Shown: positions 23,380 to 38,200, counted from the first letter of the stretch. The stretch: DNA of 64,000 nucleotides from Patella vulgata (GCF_932274485.2 NC_065880.2:51880894-51944893), one strand, 5' to 3'. Notes: a model not told the origin generated them from the sequence alone. Made by a program: numbers and translations.

Positions 23380-26300
23380 ATAATTTATTACGGGAAATGG
23401 ATTAATATGAGTTCCGGCTTGTTTTCAGATCTCATAGTTAAATATTGTATCTTTATAGTATGTAAATATTGATTGAATAAATATTGTTAAGACAAAAATA
23501 AAGTCCTATTCCCCAATCCCATTCAGACAACCTGAATAAAATATTGTTTTTAAAAAAAAGTCCATTTAATCTAATACCAATAGGCCTACACAACCCAGTT
23601 TGTCAAAAGTAAAGTGTATTATTCCACACACGCTTCGTTGTATATACGATACTTACGTCTATTATTGTACATACATCATAATATAGCTTAGGTAAATTAT
23701 TTTCTGAATATTAAGCGATTAACATATTGTTGATGATCATGTAAGTGTACTAAGTGTAAACATGAATCCAATATTATAGTCATACCGAATCAATTAGGAT
23801 TGATCCATATACAGGATCTAACTCAATCAATTATATATTTCAGCAAGTAAATTATCAAAGGCACTTTTATAATATTCAATTTTAATAGATACTGCATGCA
23901 AATAGATGTTAGCGATTTGGTGCGACTTTGCCAATTGGGATCTTCTTCTCTCTTTTTTTTAGATTCTATATATTCTACCCCACACCTAAGTTATCATTTG
24001 AATACCAGTTGTCAACAGATTTTCTCAGTACATTCAATATCTAATTATATACATGTTGTTCTATCGTAACGATAAAACCTACACCCTAGCTTGTCCAGCA
24101 AACACAGAGGTTATCATTGAAAAATCAAAAATGCGCTGGAAAATTTCATTTGGGGTCACGCCGGTATTCCAGCATACCTATAATATACTTATAGGCAGCT
24201 GAAATCCGGAGATGGTGGCAACACCGCGGTTCAGAGGCCTAAAATGCGCAAAATATAAGACATGAATGCCTAAATTTGATTTTCATTTTTCTTTACATTG
24301 GTCATCGAAACCATATGATTATCTACGGGAGGTTATCAGGTAGCATACAACCAGTTGGTAATACCTTTAACACGTGGTAACATGTTTTTCTATATTAAAT
24401 ACTCGTCAAATATAATCTATATATAAACGTGATCAAGTGTGACCAAATAATACAACAATAGACATATATTAACAATAGACCGTAATTTATCGATACACGT
24501 ATATAATAGTTTTTAACACTAACAACATATACCAAACCTTAACAAACTTTAACGATACACACATTCCAATTTCTCAATTTGATCCAATCAATAAAACTAA
24601 AACTTTAATGATATCCAATGCTTTAAAACTAATCATGATATAAATTAGACCATGAATTATTCTGTATATAAACATTTTACACCTTTTCCTCGTTTTTATT
24701 CTGGATTTTGAACATTTGTACTAATGTCTTATAATTACAAAATAAATTTCATATTCAGTGAATTTTATGCACTTGAATGTTAAAAACTGGTTTGTATATA
24801 CACACGTTATATTGACTTTTAATACTATGATATGAAAACACGTTTATTGAAAATCCAGAATCGATACACGGTGTCACATATAATATCTTCTTTACTATTC
24901 TTGATATAAAAGGCCACTTATGCGTTAACGTCATCGATTCAATTCAAATAAATTGATTGATGGGAATTGGCATATAATCTATAAGATTTTTTAATTTAGT
25001 CTACTTGTAAAGTTTTTGTACCACAAGTAATCACCACCTATTTCAAACCTGATTGTGACTTGTTGAACTATTCTTACACTGTTGACGATTTGATTTTGCA
25101 AAAAAAGATGCGCAGAAAGTTATATCTGTTTTGTATAACTTTAAATTATTCTCGTGTTCAGACTAACGTAATGATATAGTTACAGGACAGTGTCATTAAT
25201 ATTACATAAGAACTTAACGGCCCAGTAGTCCTTCAACACCTAAATATTTATCACCGATCAATTGAAATGAAGGAACCATGATATATAGAGATTGTTTACC
25301 GCTTTGTATCATACAAAATATTCACTTTGTCATTATATAAAATATTAATCATTTTATGAAGTCACCGATGTTTGTTTAATGCACCAGGAATATTTGTTTA
25401 ATACAGGTTAACTGGAGTAGCAGTTATGTCACAAACGATCGAAAAATCAATACCAAAAGCATTTAGTTAGATTTATAGATTGTATATCCAGTTGAAGATA
25501 TTGTCATGAGTTCAGATTTATTTCCCTAATATTGGGTAGTTACCCTTTCTGTTCATACACATTCAATTTTTCCTTCAATTAATTGACGAAGAAATTGAAC
25601 GTGTATGGAGGACATTGAAGGGAATTAATTGAAACAATTTAATTGAATCAATTAACTGACGGATCAAAGTTCTTTGATATTTATTGACGACTCGTCAATT
25701 AAACTGACCGTGTGCAAGAACATTGCTAGTGCCAGAGATGCTTTCAGGAAATTAAAGCGACTTAAATCAAATTGTTAAATGTACTTTTTATCTTGTAACA
25801 AATATCGTATATACCACATTGTACCTTTCATTGCCAAAGATTTCCAAACGGTATAAATGTAATATTATTCTTCCACTCTGTTCTGTAATGATTTCTATTC
25901 AAATATTAACATTACTATTAATCCCAAATAAATAGTTTACTAACCCTGAAATATTAGAAATTAATTTGGCTTACCTGTATTAGTTTAGTTGTCTCGAACA
26001 ATAAACACGATGAAACGGTAACCGTCCTTTAGAAGCAGACGACAAGCTTTCAAGACACAATTCCCCTTTTTGTAGCTTAGTAACCAAGGACGCTATATCT
26101 ATATCCGGTGAGTGTACACTACATTTAACAATACGCACACGAGGATTAATGTTCTAATCGGATAACACAGAAATCTAGGTGTGCGATAACATCAAGATTA
26201 CAACGCTTGCATAATAGTCGTAAAGCAGATTTATTATATTATAAAATATACATACATATTTATTCTGCTTGATTAGAAGCATTTGACTCAAAACTAGTAA

Positions 26301-26637
26301 TTAGTCCACAACAACATTCTTGAGGAATAATAAATTTGATACTGCCATGGGGATTATAAGATCTTAAAATGAAATGACATTTATGGATAGTTGATTTCCT
26401 CTGTAGGTGATACCAGGATAAAAACCTGGATTGTTCATTTCCGAAAAATATGTAAATATGAACACGAGACGCCATTATGTACTCAGTCTGTCTATTCCAA
26501 CTAGACGTTACTATAGAACCCCGAAAGGTCACCTCTTTTAAATTCTTACAAAATGATGGTCTTCGATAAAATTAGTAAGGAGAGGAGAGGCAAATCCAAT
26601 CGCCCAAAGGATATGGTCTCAAACCAAACAAATTTGC
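23380..26637. other. AT-rich intergenic stretch, nothing recognised
   Basis: I see no supported gene, RNA or mobile element here. Short runs such as the AATTGA-rich part at 25560-25700 are only compositional. Confidence 0.35.
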
Positions 26638-26693
26638 TGGGGGTGTGAGTGTGTGTGTGGGTGGGTTTGTGTGTGTGTGGGGGGGGGGGGGGT
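26638..26693. repeat. (TG)n and G-run simple sequence
   Basis: GT-rich runs followed by about 14 consecutive G. The frame across it is a composition artefact. Confidence 0.9.
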
Positions 26694-27109
26694 GCTCCCA
26701 AACCATCCCCAGTTTTGCACTATTACTCAGTTGCTGCAAAAAGAATAATGGTAAGGTTTGTGCAAAATTGGTTTCAAAGCCTTGCTCTGTTGAAATTATT
26801 ATACATTATTAATGTATTTTTACCCTTTTTAACTGGCAGAAATATTGCCATTGTTATAACTGTATTTTAACATTGCATGTTATTTCACAGTCTGTAATGT
26901 ATCTTTACCTCTAGCTATTATACATCCAAGGATAATTTACATATCTGTAAATGGAGTACATGTAAAATTATCATGATGTTAATTACATAAATTTGTACAA
27001 TAACATTTAATACAAAAGAATATTGTGTATTTTGACAGAGTTTATGTATTAATACCACATAACTATTGTAGAATTATATATTACGTAATTTGCCAAGGTA
27101 ACATTACTA

Positions 27110-27200
27110 AAAGGAATGTGTTTGTCCCCGCTTGGCTAATTAGTCCTAGGTTCTATCCTGGCGAACACAGAAAGTTTCAGCCGAGCACGTAACACAACAT
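27110..27200 (+). repeat. tRNA-like cassette, inverted partner of 22835-22920
   Basis: 'tgtccccgcttggctaatta', 'gtcctaggttctatcctggc' and 'gaacacag...ttcagccgagc' match the other copy over ~80 bp. Flanking sequence around 26780-27420 also mirrors parts of 22190-22830, so both belong to a larger repeat. Confidence 0.5.
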
Positions 27201-27435
27201 TCGATAATGTAAAGAAATTGTGTGAGTTAGTTGTATTTTACGTCCGCTTCCACCGAGGTAATATCGCAGACAATAAAGAAATTAAATGAAATGGGGTTTA
27301 ATGTGCTACTGTTCTGCTCCTTACAATGGAAGAGTAGGTGGCATGACACCGCCCTAGCAAAATGCCCCACACAACTCAATGCAATGTATGGCATAATATG
27401 TTTTTATTAGCCAGTTCACGAACCTTATAATACAA

Positions 27436-27740
27436 GAGGCTGGCTCCCTAGCCTGCAGCTCTCGGGTTCGCTGCCGGTGTTGGCCGAGAAAGTTCCTCGG
27501 AGGACCTGACAAGGTTAGCTGTCTATTCGTTCGAATAGAACGAAAAACCGAACCACGTGTACACATTGGCGTGCACGTAAAAGAACCCTTGACAGTTGGA
27601 CTTTGATATAACAATATGCCGTAGCGCCGCTATCTGGCAAAATGCCCGTGTCATAGTACACTGCATGGCGTATACCGGTCTTAATTAGCGTTGTCGGTAC
27701 AGAAAAGTCGGACGTTGAACCCCATTTGATTTCATTTCTG
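27436..27740 (+). repeat. SINE-2, nearly full-length sense copy
   Basis: 'ggctggctccctagcctgca', 'ctctcgggttcgctgccgg' (B box region), 'gtacacattggcgtgcacgt', 'aaaagaacccttgacagttg', 'gccgtagcgccgctatctgg' and a 3' end 'cggacgttgaaccccatttg' with an ATTTC-type tail. The 5' A-box side is lost. A reverse SINE-2 end lies at 27285-27330. Confidence 0.8.
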
Positions 27741-28240
27741 ATTGAGTAGATACTATAGTATCTTTAAAACTAATATTATGATCAAAAATAAATCTCATGA
27801 CACAAGTTATGGGAGTGTAATTTTTCGTTTTGTTCATTCTTGCCAAAGATTCCCACTGCTTATATATAGGACTGAAAGTGCCTATATTTTGGGCTCATAA
27901 CCCAGACAAACAAGCTAAAACATATGAATACACGCTCTTCAATTTTGAAATTCGATATTTTTAAAAATGGGTATGTTTTTAATAACCGTGGTTAATTAAA
28001 GTAGATTGTTCATAATATTATAAGGGATGAAAACCGCCAAAAAATTATTTGAATAATTACACTATAATTGTAGATGTCGGTGTTGTCGCATGAAAAGTTC
28101 TTACTTTTCAATCGACTGAATAATCGATAGAAATTGGTGAATATTTTTGTAAGGTAAATTACCACATATTACATACACTGCAGATCTAAATCTACTAGTC
28201 TATATTGAAAGCTGTTTTTACAACTTTGGCTAAAAGTAGT

Positions 28241-28617
28241 TTAAAGATGCATTCAGCTAAATCTGCCTAGGTTTTTATTTTGGCTTCAAATGTTATATAA
28301 ATTATTATTTAGAAAATTATTCACATGACAAACCTATAATCAATTCTCTGGATCATCAGATGGCGCAGATGTAAAGGGATTATAATACGACCGCGATTTT
28401 TAATGATTTAATTTTAAAATGGAGAAACGAGGCCGAGTCTCGATTCACAAGTATATAACGCTGCTACGATAATAAATAAGCTATGCCAAAACTTCAGCAG
28501 TGATAACGTCGCTCGGAATAAACTAATTTGAATGAAATTTTCAATATATTAATTTTGAATTATCTGTTTTAGAACTATTATAGCTCTTTATCTAAATCTT
28601 ACATAATGCATCTTTAA
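28241..28617 (-). mobile_element. Family A MITE, full-length reverse copy
   Basis: Left end TTAAAGATGCATTCAGCTAA, right end 'acataatgcatctttaa', with TTAA at both termini (28241-28244 and 28614-28617). The internal order is reversed relative to 6051-6455. It lies 650 bp upstream of the first UPF0489 gene. Confidence 0.75.
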
Positions 28618-29271
28618 CAGGACTATAAGTTAACCATTTTACTTTAAGCAAAAGAAACTGGTTAAATATGGAATTTGGTTAAATATGGAATTTACCCTGT
28701 GGCAGCTGATCGGAGTTTCAATGATTGGCAAACGTAAATCATACGAAAACTGACACTTTTAAACAATTAACAATATTACATTTCACACTAAAAGCAAATA
28801 TAGTGACATAGTAATACTTTTATGTCGTTAAAAATAATTGGAAATCGTAGCCTACAGTAACCTATCAAGAATAATTTCTTTTAAACCTCCATATCTTAGT
28901 GCCCTTACATTAAGCTATAGGTGAATTTTATCGATTTGAAACAAACAAAATTGTCCTTCTAAATCGCAATAAACTATGTGATAATACACAGAAGCGGATA
29001 TCATGGGCAATGCTTGGACTGAGTGATAACTCATTACTGTCGACGGCTACTTTTATTATTTTCTGCACACCTTTTGGTAAATAGAACAAGCTGTTTCCAA
29101 AGCTCCGGCATTTATTTCACATATATAAGCACCTGAACAAAGTAAAGGGCATATATTATTACTCATTTATCTGGAACATTCAGATAGCCCTATTTTCACT
29201 TTCGTGAACAACAATTCTTAAAATAAAACAATGGATGAAAAACCCAAATCTGTGTAGCATATCGTTGGAGA

Positions 29272-32200
29272 ATGGTCAGTTTTCGTAGACCTCGTGGTAA
29301 AACCAATGCATTAATATTATTTTTTTTTGTTATCTTGCCTGTGATTTTTATTATTTCCTGGAAATGGAAAAATATCCATCGCGGATGCCAGACTATACAG
29401 CAATATATACCATTGACAACTACTTTCCCGCAAAAAACAACATTAGATGTAACACCAGTTTATATCGTAGAGGAACATCATGAAGGTATGTAATTGGTTT
29501 ATATTTGAGGAGTGGCATATAATTTTGCCCCTCTATTGGTGTTCTAAGAGAAAGATATGATATTCCAGGGATGGAATATAAATGTAAGGCTATCTCTCGG
29601 TAGTCCTTATGTGAAATTCCATTATCCAAAGATTAAACTGTATATCTAAATTGAGATATTGCCTGTGGACGTCTCACAAGTCTGATAAATTTTCTCAGTG
29701 GTATATAATTACCCCACAGGTTGTACATAGTTCCAGGTGATAATGTGCACACACCAGATGTGTATATATTTCCCAATGAACATTTCCATACACCCTATCT
29801 AATAACTAACACTGACAATATTCATACACCCGATGGGTATACAGTATAGTTGAAAGTGAAAATGTTCATACACCCGATAATGTATATATTTTCCAGTGGA
29901 TATGTCCATACACCCGATGTGTAAATATTTCTCAGTAAATATGTTCATACACCCGATATATATTACATATATCCTAATGAACCAGGTGCATACACCTGGA
30001 GTGTTTATATTTACTCTGTACAAAAGATCCGTCAAACTACGACCGGTGTCCAGTAAAATATTACTGGGTGTATACGGAAAATACATGGTAAACTATGCTT
30101 GTAATGCAGTGATTTTGTCCATTTTCAGTTTTGCCGTATTGGTTTAAATCTGCAGATAGGGGTTTAATACCGAAGAAAGGAAATGTTTTGGTAAGTCTTT
30201 CACTTAGTAGCTAACAGAGTATCTCCGACGTCTGCTTCACAAATAGAACTTATCTGAATATTTCTGATTCATTTCAGTTACATATAGATGGTCATTCTGA
30301 TGGCGCACCACCAGATAGATTTGACATAATATCATTGTTTAAATATCCTAAAATAAAGGATGAAATTCGAGCCCTGATGCAAGCAAATGACGTATTTATA
30401 GCGGTAAGTTTATCCTTCTGTTATTCTTTACACCATACTATATTTCAAGAAATTAACCACAAAAGAAATGATATTTGAAAACAGTTTGTTATAGTAAATT
30501 TTAAAGAAAAGTGTATGTCCTGTCCCTACCAATTTGACTTATGTAGCTGAGCCTTTGCTAATCTTGTATTCCCTTTTCTACTAGGGTCGCCTGTCCAGCC
30601 TCGTGGGTTTTCTCCGGGTCCTCCGGTTTCCTCCGACTGCTAAAGACCCCGATGCGCAAGCGAATTATTGAAATGAAAAATTAAACCATATGTTAGTCCC
30701 GAAATGACCTAGTTTGTGTCGAGTGGACGTTAAACCCCATTTCTCTCTCTCTCTCCCTTTTCTACTAGTGACATTTCAATGCACAAATATGTTTACCAAT
30801 CAGTCATACTGTAACCCCAAACTACAATTAATGTGAGTTTACGTCCGCTACCCTAAAAGTACGTAGTTCATGGTATTATACGCCCGCTTATACGCAGGTC
30901 CTTTTGATTGATTTGGTGATTAGATCCATTTCTATCAATTGTGAATAGAAGTCTTCATCGCACCCCCCCCCCCCCCTTTGTTGTTTTCCGTTAGACTAAC
31001 TGGGTATTCTCCTATTGGTGAGGGTCTTGGGGATCTTGGCGGTATTCATATTCTTCTTTTCTGTAGCATTCCTTGTTGTTTTCCAGAGGTTTATTGTTTT
31101 AATATATTTCCCCTGTAACTTATACACAGTTTGTTTGACTCCATTGACTTTAATTCGTTTCACTGAATTTGGAACTGGGCTTGGAGTTGTTGTGACTGTG
31201 TTTTAACCGAGGCCGTGTCTCTTTCTTTCCATTTCCAGTCCACATAATAATATGCGCATTTGTATAGCGTCAATTCCACACTTAAAGTATGCTCTATGCG
31301 CTTTCTACACACAATTTTAAATTAAATACTAGAACTGCGATGCAGTAATGACGGGTTTCACCGGTGCCACGTTACCCTAAACATATGTCACTTCCGGTAC
31401 CAATGAAACCATTAAACAGGTTTCCACCTCACCATTGCACACATCAAATAAAATGGACGCCGAATCAACCAAATCCAGCAATATCAATTCATTTTATATA
31501 TTTGTTACATGTAAGTGTACAGTACTTCCGGTGATAATGAAAATATTCAATTAGTTTTATGAAATCAGAAATGGCATAAGGCATCACATGGTGAAAATTT
31601 TATGTAAATCGAATAATAATTGCCACTTTTATAGACCAAAAACCTTAAAAAGTGACTTGTAGAAAACCGTCAATTCCTCTGCAACCATACAAGTTAGAAA
31701 CCATTTTCTGGAATCTGTATGATCGTATGGGTTTATTCTATTTGTTGATTGGAATCAAATATCATAATTTTAAAAACATAACAACTCAGACTCATTTGAC
31801 TAAAATATCTGTTTTGAAAGCTAAAAATACAGTTTTTGCCAAAATGACGTTACTTCCGGTGATAATGAAAATCTTAAATTACTTGTATGAAATCGTAAAT
31901 GGCATTAGGTATCACATAGTGAAAATTTCATGAAAATCGAATAATAATTGACACTTTTATGGACAAAAAACCTTGAAAAGTGACCTGTTGAAAATTACCT
32001 ATTTCTCTACAACTGAACAAGTTAGAAACCATTTTGTGATACCTATATGATCGTATGGGTTCATTCTATTAGTTGATTAGAATCAAATATCAAAATATTA
32101 AACAAACAACAAATACGACTCATTTCAATAAATTATTTGTTTCTAAGGCTATAAATACAGTTTTTACCCAAATTTCGTCATTTCCGGTGACATGGAAAAT

Positions 32201-35200
32201 GTTAAATTGAGTTGAACTAGTCACAATTGACATTACGCATCAAATGGTGTCACTTTTATGAAAATCCAATAATAATTGACTCTTTTACAGACACAATAGC
32301 GTAAAGAGTGACTCATGCAAAATTGACCATTTCTCGGCAACTGCTCATATTACAAACTAATTTTGAGATAGATTCTCTTCGTATGGATTAATGCTACAAG
32401 TTTATGAAAGTTGCGAAGAAATATTTTAAAATATCAAAATGACCCGAAAACGAAATTGAAATTAAAAAAACTGAGCCCGATGTTTTCTGCGCTTTACAGG
32501 GCACACACTTTCAGTCATACCAGATTTGAAAAAAATAATATTTGCTTTCAAAAAGTGGTACCGAACTGTCAAAATTGTAGTTTTTGCTAAATTTACGTCA
32601 CTTCCGTTGCCGAAAGGTAACTTTACCGGTAACAAAAAAAATGACATTTTGGATTACGGAGCATATGAACTTTGTTTTATACAAATTGAGCAATAAATAA
32701 TTAATCCAGGACTGAAAAACTGAATTAGCCAATGGGGGTCATGGAAATTTACGATGACAAAAAATGGTGCCATTTTTGGTCAAATCAGATGACTTTTTAA
32801 CCCTGGGTAAAATACCACATTAAAATATTCATGAATAAAAAAGTTTTTTGTAAAAATTTAAATTTTCAAAATTTGGCGCCTAATATCTCCGACGATTCGT
32901 GGAAAATCAAAAATCTAAAGAACCGTGGCTATGTGCCTTGTCTCTGGCTATGTCAAAATGTATCCAATGTTAAAATCCGACGATTATTGTTAATATTACG
33001 GCAATATTTCAAAAATCGACAAATTCGACGATTTCGGACATTTCGCATTGTCGCAGAACGTTCGAAATAGCTTTAATCTCTAAGTCACACCCACTTTTCC
33101 AGTAAAACCGAAGACATCGAATCAATCCGACAAGTAGTTTCTGAGATACAATCAAATTGGAAAAAAAAAAAAAATAATAATAAGAAGAATAATAACTAGA
33201 TCTGCATAGCAGATATCAAAGCTTTCATATAAACTTCAAAAGGGGTTATTAGAATCTATGAATCATCAACCACTCTGACGGATGTAGAAAGGAATATATT
33301 GTTACTAAATCTGTTGTACTGTTTCTTGTTATGGTAAAGAAAACATGAATACAACTATGAGATTTGTATAGAATTGGCATTAATCAATATATTTATTGTT
33401 TAATACTACATGTATATTATAGATACAAAGTGAATTAAATGAACCCAATTACATGTACTTTATATAAGCAATGTTTTTTTATTCATCGTTACTTTGAAAT
33501 CACATTATTTTCATTGATGATAAAAAGGTTGTATTTGTACCGAATCCAAAAAGTATGTTGTATGACATTGCATTATCTGTACCAATTATTTATTTGCAAA
33601 CCAATATACAATGTTTATTTCTACTCCAATATATTTGTTTCAACCCATGATATTTTATTCACTCTTCTCACTTAAATACAAGAATAACACACGATTAAAT
33701 TACTGAAACAAGTAATGCTGGTAGATTATAATTTGATATTGTATACCATTTACTCTCTGTTAGATAAGGCGACGTGGTAATCTGTTAGATAAACATACAT
33801 GGAAGTATATGTTAGATAACTACAATTTATGATATATTTTAAACCAAGGAAGTGGCCTTTCTAAAAATAAAAAAAAATAAAGGAAAATATATTTCATACA
33901 ATTGTTATACTGTTACTGTTATCGTGAAGAAACATGATTGTTTATTTAATGTTGTTTATGACAAACATGTAATCATGTACATTTTTTAAATAAGAACAAT
34001 TATGCTACATGTATGAATAACTCTCAAAAATTATGTTTTCATCAATCCAAGTATTTTTTTATTTGTATTACTTGATTTATACTGAATAAAGATTACACAA
34101 ACATACAAAATGGTGTTGGCTGTGTGACTGAATTCCTCGTTGAGAAGTGGTATCGGGTGTCCCATAGAGAAGAAGCAAACCCTCCTTGTGATACACTTGT
34201 GAACATTTTAAAAGACCCATTTCGCTGTGTTCCAGAAAAATCCCCATTATAGCTAGTGCATTACATGGTTGTTGTTGGGGGAAAGGTGGGTCTTTTCTAT
34301 TGGCAATGATTTACTTTTTATAGGCCCACATTGAAATGTGGTCGTATATTGTCGTCGCCCCCCTTTTGCTGTTAATATCCGATTGACTTTAAATTTATAC
34401 GCAGTGTTTAAGGTCATAAGACGAAGAAGCCTTTGATTTGCTCTGCCCAGGCAACGTTCCTGTGCTCCGATTGCCTTCAAATATGCACAGAATGTACCTT
34501 GGGATTCTAGCTATCACATATTAAAAATAGAAGAGTGTTGGATTCCGAGAACGTTCAAAATAAATTCAAAACCCGCCCCCAAAAATCAAAGGTTTTTTGC
34601 TTAAAAAATTGCCGTATTTTATCGAATTTTTATTGTTCTTGATATCTGAGGATTTTTCTCAATTTAGTATGTGATAAATATCATCGCGGCGCAGCCAACC
34701 GCTAGAAATTCCAGAGATTTGGACCACCGGAATGATGCCTCAGCAGTCAAAAAAGGTCAAAATAGGCGATTTCGGTTTTTAGTGTCGATACATCGTTACG
34801 GTCATTTTAAAAAATTGTCTTTTAAGGATAATGTGTATAGTACCAGTACCTATCACATACGGAAGAGGCGATAAAATCTCTTTGCATTTGCAATTTCAAA
34901 ATTAATTAAAACCAATATTAAATTCCGAAAATCGTTTTTTTGCTAAAACATTTTTTTTTTTAATCGGATCAAAATGGGAGTAAGGCACAGAGTCCGGGGT
35001 GGTAATGGGCGTATTGTGTCCAAATTTCATGGTTTTCGGACAATCGGTGCCGGTGTCACGGCGAAATTCCACTTTTTTCCCCTCATGGAAGCCGTAAATT
35101 GACTTGAAGCCAGGGTCCTTGAAGTTGTACAGCTGCACCCGGTGACCGATATTTATTTAACGGGGAATAAGTGATAATTCATATTATAGCAGTAAATAAT

Positions 35201-38200
35201 TAAAATATTTCATAGGGATTATAATAATATCTATATCTTGTCTGGGTACAGGGTTAAAACCAATATTAAATTCCGAAAATCGTTTTTTTGCTAAAACTCT
35301 TTTTTTTTAATGGGATCAAAATGGGGGTAAGGCACAGAGTCCGGGGTGGTAATGGACGTATTGTGTCCAAATTTCATGGTTTTCGGACAATCGGTGCCGG
35401 TGTCACGGCGAAATTCCACTTTTTTCCCCTCATGGAAGCCGTAAATTGACTTAGAAAAAAAACGACGAAAGGCAGGTGACAAGAACAAACGACTTGAACG
35501 AATGCAGGTATCACCTTGAAATTTTCAGGGTACCTAGGTACCAACGTGAAAAGTTGCTCGCCGGAATTTAGTACTCATGGTACCTTTGGTTCCAGCGTAG
35601 CGCATGCGCGAAGTCAAATCCAGCTAAACTCGAAAACAACCTTGTCGGCACGGAAAACATCAAAGGAGAAATTCGAATAAAAAATGATACAATGATTTCA
35701 CACAACAGGCCAGCTATTAGCCTCTCGATTGACAAGAGTTTCATCGCCCTCCATTCATTATAACCAATGTCATCGTGCCCTAAAGAATCAACAAATCAGC
35801 TTGCTTATCTCTGCTTACCCTAGGCAAAAAATGCTCATCTTTGAACTCAATCATGACATTGACCTAGTGAACGCCTACACCAAGTTTGAACATTCTAGCT
35901 TAATTAGAAGGAGAGTTCTTGTGTTCCAAAGTCCCGGCCCTTCAAATTGCTTCTATTTTTCATTTTCAATTCAAAATGGTGACCAGCACGTGACCGAAAT
36001 CAAAATTCTGATCCGATAGATTTTTAGGTATTCCTTCCAGGATTCCGAAAATATGACGCCCGAGTCTGTAAGTAAAATAGCAAAAAAGCCTTTTTGATTT
36101 TTCACGTTTAAAGATGGTGGCACTTCCGGTTCGATGGACAAACTCCATATTTTGTGTACGAATCAGTAATTACTTGTCTAGTATCGAATTTTTTTTTTAG
36201 GTCATTCTGACCTATATTTCGACGATTTTTTTGAAAACTTTGATCCTTAATTTCACCAAGGGGAGATAATTTAGAAAATTTCCAAGGACATCATTGAAGT
36301 CGCATTGGCAAGATCTACTAACATTCTAAATTTCACGAAAATCGCACAACTATTAAAGAAGTTGTCAAATTGGTAATAACTTCCGGTTCGAAATGACAGC
36401 GACGAATTTTCGAAATGAAAAAATCCGAAATTGCAGATTTGAAGTAAATGTTTCAAGATACTCAAAGAAAAAAGAATTAGTAAAATAGGTCAAATAGTCA
36501 CAGAGTTACAGCATTGTAGGTCAAATGCATTCCTTCGTAAAATTCGGTGATTTCGGATTCGTAAAACGTTTTGAAAATATATTTAATCAACAGCCACCAC
36601 CAATTTTTGGGGGGATAGGTAAAAGTTTCAGAACGATCCTATGGTTAGATTCTGAGAAATCCGATTTGTGGACAAAACACAAAAAAAAAATAACAATAAT
36701 AATCTTAACAGAAACAATAAGCTTTCATATGTAATATGAAAGCTTAATAAGAATAATTTTAACAAAAACAATAGTGTTTCACACAAGCTACGCAGTGTGA
36801 AACCCTAATAACGTTGAAATAGCTATGTTTTAAGTCTGGATTTGAAACACTCTATAGAAGAGGCACTTTTGATGAACATTGAAAGATCGTCCCATTTTGA
36901 TGGAGCAAGAAAACTAAAAACTCTTTGCCATAAATGTTTTCAATCTTCACTTTGGGTTACGAACTGGTCATATGAACGTAAACTCCGGGAAGGCTCGTAA
37001 TTTAGTTCAATTAAATAAGATGGTGCTAGGTTGTTAACACATTGACAGGTCAGTGATCAAATCTTGAAATCAATCCTTTCCAGTATTCACAGTCAATGTA
37101 AAGAGTTTAATATTGGTGATACATGAGATGTGTGTTGAGCATGAGATACTATCCTAGCGGAAGTATTGTGTATCTTTTGTAACTTCTGGATGGACTCTTT
37201 TGACACACCACAAGGCTATTGCAATAGTCTAAACGGGATAGGATTAAGGAGCGAACAAGTGTACTTGTTTCGGGGGTTAGATAATCTCTAAAGTAACATT
37301 TCCTGGTAAGATCATTGATATGACTGGAGACTATGAGGACACCTAAATTTCTGACTGACGGAGAGAGAGTAATTTCGGATTCTCCGTTACTATATGGTTA
37401 AAATTAAGTTTGTTCACACGAGTCTGTGGTCCAATGACTATCGCTTCGGTCTTGTTACCGTTTAGTTTCAGGATATTTTTTGTCATCCATACTTTGATGT
37501 CTTGGACACAATATTCCATATTGGAAATATCACGCTGCTGAGCTGACAGGTCTAACTTTTCCATCAGTTGCGTGTCATCTGCATAGAGGTGGTGATTTAC
37601 ATCAGTGTGTGTGTTGATGAATATCAATTAACGTTGTTGTAAATAAGGTTATATTACACCCCTTTTCACGTAGGGTGATATCGCAGACAAGGCAATGGTT
37701 TTGCTTCTTCTCTTTGCTATTTCCCTTTTTTGATCCCTACTTGTGGACGTTTTCTGGATTTTAGTGTCTGGTCGATATCTATGGCATGCATTCCGAAAAT
37801 AGAAACTTCTTTGTTAATTCCGGTTGGGCAGTTGGGTATCCCTTTATTGAATAATTCCTTCTGTTTTTCTAAATTGCATTGCTTTTAGTGAAGGTAGCAA
37901 TTCTTGATTCTGTTCTGGGGTGGACTGCTGTATTGTATTGCCTTTCTTTGGTGACAGATACTCATTTATTAACAGACCAGATCCCCTCTTACAACCTTGC
38001 CATTTCTGTTTTAAAAATCCCACAATGCACCTGTATACTAATGCAGACAATTTATTTGATTGGTCAATAAGTTCACTTGACCTGATCACCATCTCCAAAG
38101 AACATTGTCAGATATCAATGTAATACTACATGAAAAACAAAACTAAAAGCAACTGACATGATTAGAAGCATGTTAATCCTTACAACCAGTCGTCTTTTAA

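Noticed and set aside
29799-30086. Minus-strand frame of 95 codons rich in IGCMNI
   Set aside because: Translation of the minisatellite in intron 1 of UPF0489 copy A.
34902-35488. Two parallel minus-strand frames (FHEGKKVEFRRDTGTDCPKT)
   Set aside because: They are the two copies of a DNA direct repeat; one ends in unrelated text, with no start or splice support.
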